NCBI RefSeq assembly: GCF_963678635.1
Contig: NC_087064.1
Coordinates: 39,467,464-39,531,463 of the forward strand
From: Symsagittifera roscoffensis
Taxonomy: Eukaryota > Xenacoelomorpha > Acoela > Convolutidae
DNA length: 64,000 nt
Direction: 5' to 3'
Below are positions 1-13,700 of this stretch, in pieces. The first letter of the stretch is position 1, and every line of letters starts with the position of its first letter. The position numbers and the translations under genes are program-made. A model generated the notes under the pieces. It had not been told where the DNA came from and did not search any database. It saw only the letters and a program-made list of their open reading frames with translations.

Positions 1-103
1 GATATAGAGAGATATAGAGAGATATAGAGAGATATAGAGAGATATAGAGAGATATAGAGAGATATAGAGAGATATAGAGAGATATAGAGAGATATAGAGA
101 GAT

Positions 104-169
<66 letters not shown>

Positions 170-739
170 CGATAGATAGATCGATAGATAGATCGATAGA
201 TAGATCGATAGATAGATCGATAGATAGATCGATAGATAGATCGATAGATAGATCGATATATAGATCGATAGATAGATCGATAGATAGATCGATAGATAGA
301 TCGATAGATAGATCGATAGATAGATCGATAGATAGATCGATAGAGAGATATAGAGAGATATAGAGAGATATAGAGAGATATAGAGAGATATAGAGATATA
401 GAGAGATATAGAGAGATATAGAGAGATATAGAGAGATATAGAGAGATATAGAGAGATATAGAGAGATATAGAGAGATATAGAGAGATATAGAGATATAAA
501 GAGAGATATAGAGAGATATAGAGAGATATAGAGAGATATAGAGAGATATAGAGAGATATAGAGAGATATAGAGAGATATAGAGAGATATAGAGAGATGTA
601 GAGAGATGTAGAGAGATGTAGAGAGATGTAGAGAGATGTAGAGAGATGTAGAGAGATATAGAGAGATATAGAGAGATATAGAGAGATATAGAGAGATATA
701 GAGAGATATAGAGAGATATAGAGAGATATAGAGAGATAT

Positions 740-778
<39 letters not shown>

Positions 779-1646
779 TAGAGAGATATAGAGAGATATA
801 GAGAGATATAGAGAGATATAGAGAGATATAGAGAGATATAGAGAGATATAGAGAGATATAGAGAGATATAGAGAGATATAGAGATATGTAGAGAGATGTA
901 GAGAGATGTAGAGAGATGTAGAGAGATGTAGAGAGATGTAGAGAGATATAGAGAGATATAGAGAGATATAGAGAGATATAGAGAGATATAGAGAGATATA
1001 GAGAGATATAGAGAGATATAGAGAGATATAGAGAGATATAGAGAGATAGAGAGAGATAGAGAGAGATTAGAGAGATATAGAGATATAGAGAGATATAGAG
1101 AGATATAGAGAGATATAGAGAGATATAGAGAGATATAGAGAGATATAGAGAGATATAGAGAGATATAGAGAGATATAGAGAGATATAGAGAGATATAGAG
1201 AGATATAGAGAGATATAGAGAGATATAGAGAGATATAGAGAGATATAGAGAGATATAGAGAGATATAGAGAGATATAGAGAGATATAGAGAGATATAGAG
1301 AGATATAGAGAGATATAGAGAGATATAGAGAGATATAGAGAGATATAGAGAGATGTAGAGAGATGTAGAGAGATGTAGAGAGATGTAGAGAGATGTAGAG
1401 AGATGTAGAGAGATATAGAGAGATATAGAGAGATATAGAGAGATATAGAGAGATATAGAGAGATATAGAGAGATATAGAGAGATATAGAGAGATATAGAG
1501 AGATCTAGAGAGATATGGAGAGATATAGAGAGATATAGAGAGATATAGAGAGATATAGAGAGATATAGAGAGATATAGAGAGATATAGAGAAATATAGAG
1601 AGATATAGAGAGATAGAGAGAGATAGAGAGAGATATAGAGAGATAT

Positions 1647-1691
<45 letters not shown>

Positions 1692-1697
1692 CAGAGA
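1..1697. repeat. GATA/GATATAGAGA microsatellite
   Basis: The dominant unit is the 10-mer GATATAGAGA. 100-340 is a variant zone of plain GATA and of GATAGATAGATC. Six-fold blocks of GATGTAGAGA appear near 594-654, 885-945 and 1351-1404, and short GAGAGATAGA blocks near 744-775 and 1044-1066. The sequence is low complexity, open at the left window edge, and has no coding content. Confidence 0.97.
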
Positions 1698-1798
1698 GAG
1701 AGATGGGGGGGGGGAGAGAGCGCGAGAGAGATAAGAAAAATCAAGAAGGAAAGGGAGATAGAAAGAAAGAAAAATTGAGAGAGAAAAAAAAAGAAAGA

Positions 1799-1837
<39 letters not shown>

Positions 1838-3629
1838 CTCCACATCTACGAAAAAGAGCTCCACATCTACGAAGACACCAAACTCGAGTATTGAAGAATT
1901 TCTTGAAAAAGTAAGTTTCAACCTTTTTAGGCGAGTGTGATTGTTTGATTATAAGTGTGGAAGATATACACGATTCATGGTATACATTATGTTTTCTTTT
2001 TACATAATGTCTCCATGTTGGTGTTAATGATTTTTCTACTTGTATATTGTATTGTATATGGTGTAAATTGTATGCGTGTATATGGATTGATGTATGTTTA
2101 AAATATATTAGGTGTGTATACATTAAAAGCATGCATGTATGTAGGTCCAAATCTAATTTTATTATTTGCCCTTGTGCATATTTTCTTTCTTTTGTTCGTA
2201 AATATGTATGTATGTATGGATTTATCTATATAAGTTTTTATGTAGGTATCTTTTTTATTTATTGGGTACTCTTTTACTTGTACTATTTGAAAGCAATTCC
2301 GAATACATGACTCTAACTGATTGAAACTTTAACTCAATTTCAATCAAATCTCTGCGCCTGATTGTTCCAGAACAATCTAAAATACTTCACCAGATACTCT
2401 AGATGAACTATTTTATAAGTTTGTTCTGTGTATCAGTACAAATTGTGTGTGCGTTTGTTCTTTTGCTTACACATGTTTGTGTTAGCAATTGTAAATTTAT
2501 AAATTTATACGCGATTAAAGATGTAAGAATGAGGTCACAGAAACAATTTCAGACGCAAAACCATAATCAGAAATCAAACTCTTTTCTTTTTAAAAATTTT
2601 TGGTTGAAACCATGAAGAGTATTTCACAAGATACTTTTCATGAACAAATTTTGTAGCAATTACTTTAAATGTACGTTTGTCTAGCTGTGTATAATTTTGT
2701 AGAGTTTATATATCTGTATGCTATGTTTGTGTATTTGTTTGTTTTTAAATAATTAGATTGTGGTCTGTGTGTTTTAAACGGTAATTTGTCTACTATATTT
2801 AACAAAACAACTTGAAACGTATAGCTGCTTGTTGAAAGTTAGCTTATCTTTAAACTCTAAAATGTTTCTGTACCTGAGTTGTCTAAAAGGATGCAAAGTA
2901 TAGCACTAGAAACTATGCATTTAAAAGCAGATGTGTGTGTGTGCTTGAGCATGAATTTTACTTGTTTTTTTCTTTGTATATATTCATGTACAGAAGTGTG
3001 TATCATGTAAGTTTGTCTGTTTAGAAGTGTAACAAAAATTAAATTATAACGAGAAATCGAATCATTCTAATTTTGATTCCGGATTTGTCAAGTAATTGTA
3101 GAAAAATCAGTGAATCAATTTTTGTGCGACGTGTGTAATACATGCTGCATGTATGCTCCTCTGAACTAGTTATTCATTTTGTTCAAGAGCACCAAGACCG
3201 TAAAACGTCTTGTTTGCGAGGCAAATTTTTGAGCATTTTTGAAAATAAGCATTTTTTCTAGAAGAACTAATTTTTGGTTTCTTTGTTATATCTGTTTTTG
3301 AACTATCCTTAAATGACTCATTAGTTGCAAAATGGGGATAGACTTTGTAAAGACTAAAATATTTCATTGTATTGCTTTTTGTTTTTCTTTATCAAGAATT
3401 TGGAAATTTTTGCTGTTTGAAATTTCCAAAAATCACTAGATGCTATGAGACTAGATAAGAAACTGCAATTCAAGTGTCACAACGAAGCAGCTCAAAACGC
3501 AAAAGAGACTTCAAAGTCTTTCACATAGGCTCCAAGTGTAGCAGAAATTGTTCCTTTTCCGGTCAATTTTTTCTCTTTGGGTGCAGTTGAGGTTTCTCCT
3601 CATCTGTTTTCGGGTGTCTGCTCACTGCA

Positions 3630-3880
3630 TCAAGGACTTACTGGAGGCGAAGTAACAGGAGCCGAAGTATCTGCAAAGGGAGTAATAGGAGGCGGAGTTG
3701 GTGACTCCATTCCCCAGACCGACTCTAGCCTTTCAATTTGCTGGAGAGATCCAAATACATTCTCCGATGGAGGAACGCACTCACAAACCCACTTGAACAG
3801 CAATTGTCAGAGAGAGACGAGTAAATCCAGCCCTTCGATTACCATTAGTTTAGCTGCATCCGCTGAATCGGTAAAAAAAA
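3630..3880 (-). pseudogene. Exon-like remnant B, left arm
   Basis: On the minus strand a frame reading ADAAKLMVIEGLDLLVSL ends at a stop. A 2-bp shift leads into a second frame (CECVPPSENVFGSLQQIERL) that ends in a Pro/Thr/Ser-rich tail and a stop at 3630. The palindromic copy at 6775-7000 lacks the 2-bp insertion but has its own stop and a 24-nt loss. Amino-acid-like conservation in both arms suggests a real former exon. I do not recognise the family. A plus-strand reading frame over 3577-3921 is the shadow of this segment. Confidence 0.35.
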
Positions 3881-4073
3881 TTTCGGTTAGTAAAAGACAA
3901 TTTTTCTCAGATACTCTTTGAAACCAAATATTAATGATTTAGAATTTTATTTGGAACAATTGTATGATCTATAGTGATCCAATCATGATTGTTTGATTTC
4001 AATTGTTGTCTTTCGATCACTGGAAAATCTCCGGGACAAGTTTAATTTTAAAAAACTGCGTTCATAAGGTGAA

Positions 4074-4292
4074 TCAATCAAAAATTTTACAAGCACTTAA
4101 AAATTCACAAGCATGAAATAACGGAGACAAAATACTTGAGTTAAACGAGTTAAGATAAAAACGAAATGAATCAAATGCGTGTTTGCAGCCGCGTTGCTTG
4201 TGTGTTAAATACCAAGAATTATAAATAAAATAGTGTTTATATGTATTGTTCAGTACAGTCCAAGATCGTGCTTTGTCTAAACGTTGATCCAA
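4074..4292 (-). pseudogene. Exon-like remnant A, left arm
   Basis: The 72-codon frame begins MDQRLDKARSWTVLNN and contains THKQRGCKHAFDSF. The same peptide is open in the other arm at 6358-6546 on the plus strand. In this arm the AG before the exon has become TG, and the GT after GAATTT has become TT, so both flanking splice signals present in the right arm are lost here. The protein family is not recognised. This looks like a decayed exon of a gene captured in the palindrome. Confidence 0.35.
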
Positions 4293-5037
4293 TTAACTAT
4301 TGTACATAAAAGTTTGACTCTAAACAAATTTGAGCCATGTATATCTGGTCTTCAGCGGCTAATCTAATATGTAGGTTAGGTGTTTGTTTTGATTTGTTCA
4401 ACAGAAATTTCTGATTTGATATTGATAAAGATACACAAATTCAAAAAATTTCCAAAGTGAAATCCTTTACAATTCAACCTGATATAAAGTAGCGGGCTTT
4501 GGTTAGTTGCTGAGAAAAAAATGGGCTTAAGCGACGCTGTGTCTGATATATCAGTGACTGATAAGCAAATGATTCAACTATTATTGAACCTTTGTATAGA
4601 TAAACATGTCTTATACTTTCCCGTGAGTAAATAAGTTTTGGTTATTGTTTTTAGATGTGTATATATCTTCAGAAATACAACAGTAACTAGAAAAGTACTT
4701 ACAAGTCAACCTTGCTGTGGCATCAGACTCGTTACGAAAAAATAGAATAATCTACTATGTAGAGTATCTGCACTATAATCAAACCGGATAATATATCAAA
4801 GTTTTAAAACAAACTAAAAATTCTACTACTTTTTCCTATTGTGAGCGGTTTGTGATCGAATTTCCACAAAACCGTTAAATTTGTGAAAAAATGTTTCAGT
4901 TTTTAAATATACATGGTTTTTTTTATTTAGATAGAATTACTGAGATGCTCATGAAAATTTAATTTATTTTTAGATAATAACTTGTAGTACCGAAAAAATG
5001 ATTGCTCAATTTCTAAACCGTTGAAAATTGTAATCAT

Positions 5038-5621
5038 TTAATATACATTAGTTGCCTAATAATTTTTTCTCTAATAAGTTTTTTCTGCTAATCTGTTATT
5101 ATGAAATTTGAATACATAAAACATTTTTTAATTAACAAATGCTTTGGTGAACTGACAAACTTTCTAAACTAATGCCTACTCATAAAAATGGATTTTGAAG
5201 TTTGTATTCAAATATTTGTTGGTAATTTCAAGACAATTTTCGAGCTGAGGACATTTCGAGTTTTTTCACAGGCGTGCTGGGAGATTTGTTTTCTCTTTTA
5301 CGACAATCTTGATTTTGGTCCAATCGACCAGAGAAGATCTGGGAGTGAAAAGTTGTAATGATTGGACCAAATTCTTTAGATTTAATTTTAGGCCCGTACT
5401 TTTTTGCGTATTCTTCACACTAAAACACAATGGAACTGGAAAAAATGAGATTTGCACACAATTTGATTTGAAATTGCACTGAAATTGATTAAAACTCCAC
5501 TCATTTTTGAAAAAAACACTCACTTTTTGACAATCTGCGTAACATGCATTGCACAAAGACTCTGATCGGTAATCGTTTTTCTCGTAAATTTTTGGAGTCT
5601 CTTGAAGGTCTGACCAGTAAA
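5038..5621. other. Palindrome spacer (584 bp)
   Basis: Single-copy sequence between the arms; homology stops just after TTGTAATC on each side. It is AT-rich and mostly occupied by the minus-strand open frame at 5266-5655. No transposase motif or further inverted structure was recognised. Confidence 0.7.
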
Positions 5622-5655
5622 GATTACAAATTTTAACGGTATAGAAATTGAGCAA
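5266..5655 (-). CDS. Hypothetical 129-aa open frame spanning the palindrome spacer
   Basis: An open frame of 129 codons begins 34 bp inside the right arm and crosses most of the spacer. It contains a Cys-rich stretch (SLCNACYADC) in the middle and a basic C-terminal end. I recognise no family, signal peptide or membrane segment. It could be part of an exon of the gene that also left remnants A and B, or chance, since open frames of this size are rare but possible in AT-rich DNA. The stop-free length is the only strong evidence. Confidence 0.25.
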   Translation of the reverse strand: MLNFYTVKICNLYWSDLQETPKIYEKNDYRSESLCNACYADCQKVSVFFKNEWSFNQFQCNFKSNCVQISFFPVPLCFSVKNTQKSTGLKLNLKNLVQSLQLFTPRSSLVDWTKIKIVVKEKTNLPARL

Positions 5656-6357
5656 TAATTTTTTCGGTACTACAAGTTTTTATCTTAAAACACATTCAAT
5701 TTTTATAAGCATCTCAGTAGATCTATCTAAATATAAAAACCATTTAGTTTTAAAAACTGAAAAGTTTTTTCACAAGTTTAACTGTTTTGTGGAAATTCGA
5801 TCACAAGCCGCTCACAATAGAAAAAAGTAATAGAATTTTTAGTTTGTTAAAAAAACTTTGATGTATTATCCGGTTTGATTATAGTGCAGATACTCTATAT
5901 AATAGATTCTTCTAGATTTTTCTAACGAGTCTGGAGCCACAGCTAGGTTGAGTTAACTACTCTTCTAATTACCCTTGTATTTCTGAAGATGTATACACAT
6001 CTAAAAACAATAACCAGAACAGATTTACTCACGAAAGTATAAGACATGTACATCTATACAAATGTTCAATAACAGTCGAATCATTTGCTTCTCAGTCTCT
6101 GATATATCAGACACAGCGTCTCTTAAGCCCTTTTTTTCTCAGCAAATAATCAAAGCCCGCTACTTAATATCAGGTTGAATTGTAAAGGATTTTAATTTGG
6201 AAATTTTTTGATTTTGTGTACCTTTATCTGTATCAAATCAGAATTTGAAGTTGAACTAACGAAAAAGGGCACCTATATAATAGATTAGCCGCTGAAGACC
6301 AGATAGACTTGGCTCAATTTTGTGTAAAGTCAAACTTTTATGTACAGTAGTTAATAG

Positions 6358-6546
6358 GATCAAAGTTTAGACAAAGCACGATCCTGGACTGTACTGAACA
6401 ATACATATGAAGACTATTTTATTTATAATTCTTGGTATTTAACACACAAGCAACGCGGCTGCAAACACGCATTTGATTCATTTCGTTTTTATCTTAACTC
6501 GTTTAACTCAAGTATTTTGTCTCCGTTATTTCATGCTTGTGAATTT
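6358..6546 (+). pseudogene. Exon-like remnant A, right arm, with splice signals
   Basis: Exactly 63 open codons lie between a possible acceptor (TAATAG, preceded by a T-rich stretch) and a consensus donor GTAAGT. The peptide includes DKARSWTVLNNTY and THKQRGCKHAFDSF and matches the left-arm frame at 4074-4292 closely. A stop lies immediately upstream in frame, as expected for intron sequence. No protein family was recognised. Whether the parent gene is still expressed cannot be judged from sequence. Confidence 0.4.
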
Positions 6547-6774
6547 GTAAGTTCTTGTAAATTTTTTTGATTGATTCCCCTTATGAACGCACAATTGTTT
6601 AAAACAAAACTTGTCACGGAGATTTTCCAGTGATCAAAAGACAACAATTGAAACCAAACAATTATGATTGGATCACTATAGATCATGCAATTGTTTCAAT
6701 TAAAATCCAAAATCATTTAAAATTTGGTTTTAAAGAGTACCAGAGAAGAATTGTCTTTTTACTAACCGAAATTA

Positions 6775-7000
6775 TTTTACCGATTCAGCGGATACAGCCA
6801 AACTAATGGTAATCGAAAGGCTGGATTTACTCGTCTCTGTCACAATTGCTGTTTAATTGGTTTTGTGAGTGCCTTCCTCCATCGGAGAATGTATTTGGAT
6901 CTCTCCAGGAAATTGAGAGGCTAGAGTCGGTCTAGGGAATGGAGTCACCAACTGCGCCTCCTGTTACTTCATCTCCAGTAAGTCCTTGATGTAGTGAGCA
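6775..7000 (+). pseudogene. Exon-like remnant B, right arm
   Basis: Counterpart of 3630-3880. It reads ADTAKLMVIERLDLLVSV in frame and then hits a stop. The later frame (ECLPPSENVFGSLQEIERL) is cut by TAG where the left arm has TGG, and about 24 nt of the Pro-rich tail are missing. It follows remnant A by ~230 bp in the same orientation, consistent with consecutive exons of one gene. Confidence 0.35.
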
Positions 7001-8036
7001 GACACCCGAAACAGATGAGAAGAAACCTCAACTGCACCCATAGAGAAAAGATTGACCAGAAGGGAAGAATCTCTGCTACACTTGCAGCCTATGTGAAAAA
7101 CTTTGAAACTTCTTTTGCGTTTTGGGCTGCTTCGTTGTGACAGTTGAGTTGCAGTTTATTATCTAGTCTCATAACTTCTAGTGATTATTGGAAACTTCAA
7201 ACCGCAAAAATTTATAAATTCTTGATAAAAAAAAAACAAGTAGCAATACAATGAATAATTTTAGTCTTGACAAAGTTGTCCACAATTTGCAACTAATGAG
7301 TCATGTAAAGATAGTTCAAAAACATAATTAACAAAGAAATCAAAAATTTGTTCTTCTAGAACAAATGCCTATTTTGAAAAACGGCTGAAAAATTTGCCTT
7401 GCAAACAAGAGTTTTTACGGTCTTGATGCTCTTGTACAAAATGAATAACTAGTTCAGAGGAGCATACATGCAGCATGTATTACACACGTCGCACAAAAAT
7501 TGATTCAGTGATTTTTCTGGAATTACTTGACAAATCCGGAATCAAAACTAGAATGCTTCGATATCTCGTTATAATTTAGTTTTTGTTACACTTCTAAACA
7601 GACAAACTTAGATGATACACTTTTCTGTACATGAATATATACAAAAAAGTACAAGTAAAATTCATGCTCAAGCATACACACATGTGCTTTTAAATGCATA
7701 GTTGCTAGTGCTATACTTTGCATCCTTCTAGCCAACTCAGATACAGAAAAATTTTAGAGTTTAAACATAAGCTAATTTTCAACAAGCAGCTAGACGTTTC
7801 AAGTTGTTTTGTTAAGCATAATGGACGAATTACCGTTTAAAACAAACAGACAACAATCTAATAACTTAAAAACTAACAAAGTCACAGACATAGCATACAG
7901 ATATATAAACTCTACAAAATTATACACAGCTAGACCAACGTACGTTTAAAGTACTTGCTTACAAGTGTTGTTCATGTAAAAAATCTTGTGAAATACTCTT
8001 GATGTTTTCAACCAAAAAATTTTAAAAAGAAAAGAG

Positions 8037-8848
8037 TTTTGTTGCTGTTTGTAGTTTTTGCTGTATATGGTAAATGAGCGTCTAAAAGGGATTGTTTGAA
8101 CATATAAATGAATGAACACTTATACCGAAGAACAAATAAGCCTACATAAAATTATAATCAAATTGTAAACGAATTCGCATAAATTACAAACACATATAAA
8201 AATACACATACGCACCTTACATACTTTCAAACACATGATTATATACATATACGTGAACAAGTACTTACATACAAATGAATTATCTGGACTGTGTTGTTCA
8301 TTTACAGTTTCTAGAGAAGTTTTCACAATTTTTCAAACAATGTTTGATTTTTAAGCGAATAACAAAATAGAACCTTGACATTTTTTGGATACAAACATAC
8401 TAAAAAATAAATTTAAGTACTTTTCACAACTATTCAAGCACATACAAACACACAAACATACATACAAAGCTAACCCAACAAATAATTATACGATGTGTCT
8501 GTTACAAAATGGGTGCTAAAATAACTTTTAGTGGAACCCTGCGTCTTCCAGACAAAGAGTGACAATAATTACTTTGAATGTGTTTAGTTATATCCAGTTA
8601 CAAATACATGCCTCCAATTAGTTCATTAACCATATGAATATGAAGGCACGCTGAAAAATCTACAAGAAAACATTTGAAAGACCCACAGACAATGCATATC
8701 CACAGACAATGCATACATACACAAATGCAAACATCTCTCTATACATGGACTAAAAGATGAGAAACGTCACAAAAACTGGTTCTTTTAAAGAATGATAAAT
8801 TAACCCAGAAAAATGAAGACAACTAGTACATTGAGTTTGAAATACAGT
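8037..8848. other. Segment present only in the right palindrome arm
   Basis: The left arm passes directly from the sequence matching 8037 to that matching 8848 (near 2577). The extra ~0.8 kb is AT-rich with ACATACA-type short repeats and a duplicated 15-bp phrase near 8685-8715. No coding sequence or terminal repeats were recognised. It is either an insertion here or a deletion in the left arm. Confidence 0.7.
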
Positions 8849-9604
8849 TTGACTTCTGATTATGGTTTTGCGTCTGAAATTGTTTCTGTGACTTATTCTC
8901 ACATCATTAGTTACGTATAAACATATAAATTTGCAATTGCTAACACAAACACGTGTAAACATAAGAACTGACGCACACACAATTTGTACTGATACACAGA
9001 ACAAAGTTACGAAATAGTTCATCTAGCGTATCTGGTGAAGTATCTTAGAATGTTCTGGAACAATTAGGCGCAGAACTTTGATTAAAATTGAGTTTAATTT
9101 TCAATCAATTAGAGTCTTGTATTCGGAATTGCTTCCAAAGAGTACAAGTAAAAGCGTACCCAATAAATAAAAACATAGCTACGTAAAAATATATATAGAT
9201 ACATCCATAAATACATACATAGTTACGAACAAAAGAAAAAAATTACGCACAAGAGGCAAATGATAAAATTAGATTTGGACCTACCTACATGCATGCTTTT
9301 AATGTATACACACCTAATATAATTTAAACATACATCAATCCATATACACGCATACAATTTACACCCAAGTATAAAAATCATTAACACCAACATAGAGACA
9401 TTATGTAAAAAGAAAGCATTTTGTATACCATGAATTGTGTATATCTTCCACACTTATAATCAAACAATCACATATGCAAACATACTTACATCAGTACATA
9501 CCTACAAATAACATGTGTACACATTTCAGTCGCCTAAAAAGGTTGAAACATACTTTTTCAAGAATTTCTTCAAAACTCGAGTTTGGTGTCTTCGTAGATG
9601 TGGA

Positions 9605-10189
<585 letters not shown>

Positions 10190-10190
<1 letters not shown>

Positions 10191-10780
10191 TTTTTTCCGC
10201 AAAGTTCACTCTACGTATTGTATTAACTGAAATCGTTTTCATCCTTCACAAGAAAACATATGGGGTTATTGCCATTAAAATTTCAACTTGAGATCAATTG
10301 GTATAAAGTTTCACATTAGGATTTCTCAGGGAAAAATCAATCACTTAGAAACTGTTTCGTACAAAGTTTCTGATTGAGATCTTTCTCTCTATCTCTCCTT
10401 TTCTCTCTCTCGTTCTTCCTCTCTCCTCCATCCCCTCTCTCTCGCTCGTTCTGTCTGGCCTGTGATGTATCTAGGTATCTATATGTCTAGCTAGCTACCT
10501 CTGGAGCATTGAAACTTAAATACAATGCATTACCAGCTTTGGTAACGGCCAAAAAAAATCATTCTACGTAACGACTGAATTTGTTTTCATCTTACACAAA
10601 AGAACTATTAGGGTTATTGCCATTGAACGTTCAGTTTGGGGTCAATTGGTATAAAGTTTCGCATTAGGATCTCTTTGGGAAGAAACAAATCACATAGAAA
10701 CTGTTTCGTACAAATTTTTATTTTGAGATTCTCTCTCTCTCTTTCTCTATCTCTCTCTACCTTTCTCGCTCTTCATACAA
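10190..10780 (+). repeat. Two diverged direct copies of a ~250-bp unit
   Basis: 10200-10440 and 10560-10770 align as direct repeats. They share GGGTTATTGCCATT, GGTATAAAGTTTC and GAAACTGTTTCGTACAAA, and each ends in a CT-rich tract. The second copy leads straight into the 29-bp minisatellite. The phrase CAATTGGTATAAAGTTTCnCATTAGGATC resembles the minisatellite unit, so this may be its progenitor sequence. Confidence 0.75.
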
Positions 10781-13700
10781 AATTTTCCATAGGGATCATT
10801 AGGGATAAATTTTTTACATAAGGATCATTAGGTATAAATATTTTACATAGTGAACATTAGGTATAAATTTTTTTACATAAAGATCATTAGGTACAAATAT
10901 TTTACATAGGGATCATTAGATATAAATTTTCCAATAGGGATCATTGGGTATAAATATTTTACATAGGGATCATTAGGTATAAATTTTTACATAGGGATCA
11001 TTAGCTATAAAATTTATACATATGGATCATTAGGTTTTAATGTTTTACATAAGGATCATTAGGTATAAATTTTTTACATAGGGATCATTGGGTGTAAATA
11101 ATTTACATAGGTATAATTAGGTATAAATATTTTACATAGCGATCATTAGGTATAAATATTTATAAAGGGATCATTAGCTATGAAAAATTATACAAAGCGA
11201 TTATTAGTTATAAACTTTTTATATAAGGATCATTAGGTGTAAATATTTTACAAAGGGATCATTGGGTATAAATATTTTACATAGGGATCATTATTTATAA
11301 ATACTTTACATAGGGATCATTAGGTATAAATATTTACATAGGGATCATTAGCTATAGAAAATCATGCATAAGGATCATTAGGTATAAATACTTTATATAG
11401 GGATCATTAGGTGAAAGTATTTTACATAGGGATCATTAGCTATGAAAAATTATACACAGGGATCATTAGGTATAAATTTTTACATAGGGATCATTATGTA
11501 TAAAAATTTTACATGGGGGTCATTAGCTATCAATATTTTACATAGAGATCATTAGGTATAGATTTTTTACATAAGGATCATTAGGTATAAATATTTTACA
11601 TAGTGATCATTGAGTAATAATATTTTACATAGGTATCATTAGGTATAAATATTTTACATAGGGATCATTAGGTATAAATATTTACATCGGGATCATTAGC
11701 TATAAAAATTATACACAGGGATTATTAGGTATAAATATTTACATAGGGATCATTATGTATAAATATTTTACATAGAGATCATTAGGTATAAATATTTTAC
11801 ATAGGGATCATTGGGTGTAAATAATTTACATAGTATAATTAGGTATAAATATTTTACATAGCGATCATTACGTATAAATATTTATAAAAGGATCATTAGC
11901 TATGAAAAATTATACATAGGGATCATTAGTTATAAATTTTTTACATAAGGATCATTAGGTATAGATATTTTACAAAGGGATCATTGGGTATAAATACTTT
12001 ACATAGGGATCATTATGTATAAATATTTACATCGGAATCATTAGCTATAAAAATTATACATAGGGATTATTAGGTATAAATATTTACATAGGGATCATTA
12101 TGTATAAATATTTTACATAGGGATCATTAGGTATAAATATTTTACATAGGGATCATTGGGTATAAATAATTTACATAGGTATAATTAGGTATAAATATTT
12201 TACATAGCGATCATTAGGTTTAAATATTTATAAAGGGATCATTAGCTATAAAAAATTATACATAGGGATCATTAGTTATAAATTTTTTACATAAGGATCA
12301 TTAGGTATAAATATTTTACAAAGGGATCATTGGGTATAAATACTTTACATAGGGATCATTATGTATAAATACTTTACATAGGGATCATTAGGTATAAATA
12401 TTTACAAAGGGATCATTAGCTATAGAAAATCATGCATAAGGATCATTTGGTATAAATACTTTTTATAGGGATCATTAGGTAAAAGTATTTTACATAGGGA
12501 TCATTAGCTATAAAAAATTATACATAGGGATCATTAGGTATAAATATTTACATAGGGATCTTTAGGTATAAAAATTTTAGATAGGGGTCATTTGGTATAT
12601 ATATATATTTTACATAGATATCATTAGGTATAGATTTTTTACCTGAGGATCATTAGGTATAAATATTTTACATAGTGATCATTGAGTATAAATTTTTTAC
12701 ATAGGTATCATAAGGTATAACTAATTTACATAGGGATCATTAGGTATAAAAAACTACATCGGGATCATTATCTATAAAAATTATACTTAGGGATTTTTAG
12801 GTATAATTATTTACATAGGGATCATTAGGTATAAATATTTTACATAGGGATCATTAGGTATAAAAAATTATACATAGTGATCATTAGGTATAAATTTCTA
12901 CATAGGGATCATTAGCTATGAAAACTATACATATCGGTCATTAGGTATAAACATTTTACAAAGGGATCTTTAGGTATAATTTTTTACATAGGGATCATAA
13001 GCTATAAAAATTATACATAAGGATCATTAGGTATAACTATTTTACATAGGGATCATTAGATATAATTTTTTTACGAAGAGATCATTAGGTATAATTGTTT
13101 ACATCGGGATCATTAGCTATAAAAATCATACATAGGGATCATTAGGTATAAATTTCTACATAGGGATCATTAGCTATAAAAATTACACATAGGGATCATT
13201 AGGTGTAATTTTTTTTTTACATATCGATGATTAGGTATAAATATTTTACATAGGGATCTTTAGAATTAAATTTTTAAGTAGGGATCATTAGCTATAAAAA
13301 TATACATAGGGATCATTAGGTATAAAATTTTAAATAGGGATCATTAGCTATAAAAAATATACATAGGGATCATTAGCTATAAAATTTTTACACAAGGATC
13401 ATTAGGTATAAATATTTTACATAGGGATCATTTGGTATAAGTATTTTACATAGGGATCATTAGGTATAAATATTTTACATAGGGATAGTTAGGTATAAAT
13501 ATTTACTTAGAGATCATTAACTATAAATATTATACATAGGGAACATTAGGTATAAAATTTTTACAAAGAGACCATTAGGTATAAATATTTTACATAGGGA
13601 TCATTAGATATACTTTTTTACATAGGGATCATTGGGTATAAATATTTTACATAGGGATCATCAGGTATAACTTTTCTACATAGGGAACATTAGGTATAAA

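Larger units (their letters stand above)
1690..5037 (+). repeat. Left arm of ~8-kb imperfect palindrome
   Basis: This arm is inverted relative to 5622-9760. Paired landmarks include 1848-1915 with 9530-9605, 3577-3710 with 6930-7045, 4250-4330 with 6330-6400, and 4981-5037 with 5622-5690. By eye the arms are roughly 85-90% identical with scattered indels, so this is an old inverted duplication. The arm begins in GA-rich simple sequence that is itself matched by CT-rich sequence on the other side. It contains exon-like remnants, listed separately, and otherwise AT-rich non-coding DNA. Confidence 0.9.

Noticed and set aside
1505-1921. Minus-strand Leu/Ser-rich frame
   Set aside because: Translation of the GA/GATA microsatellite.
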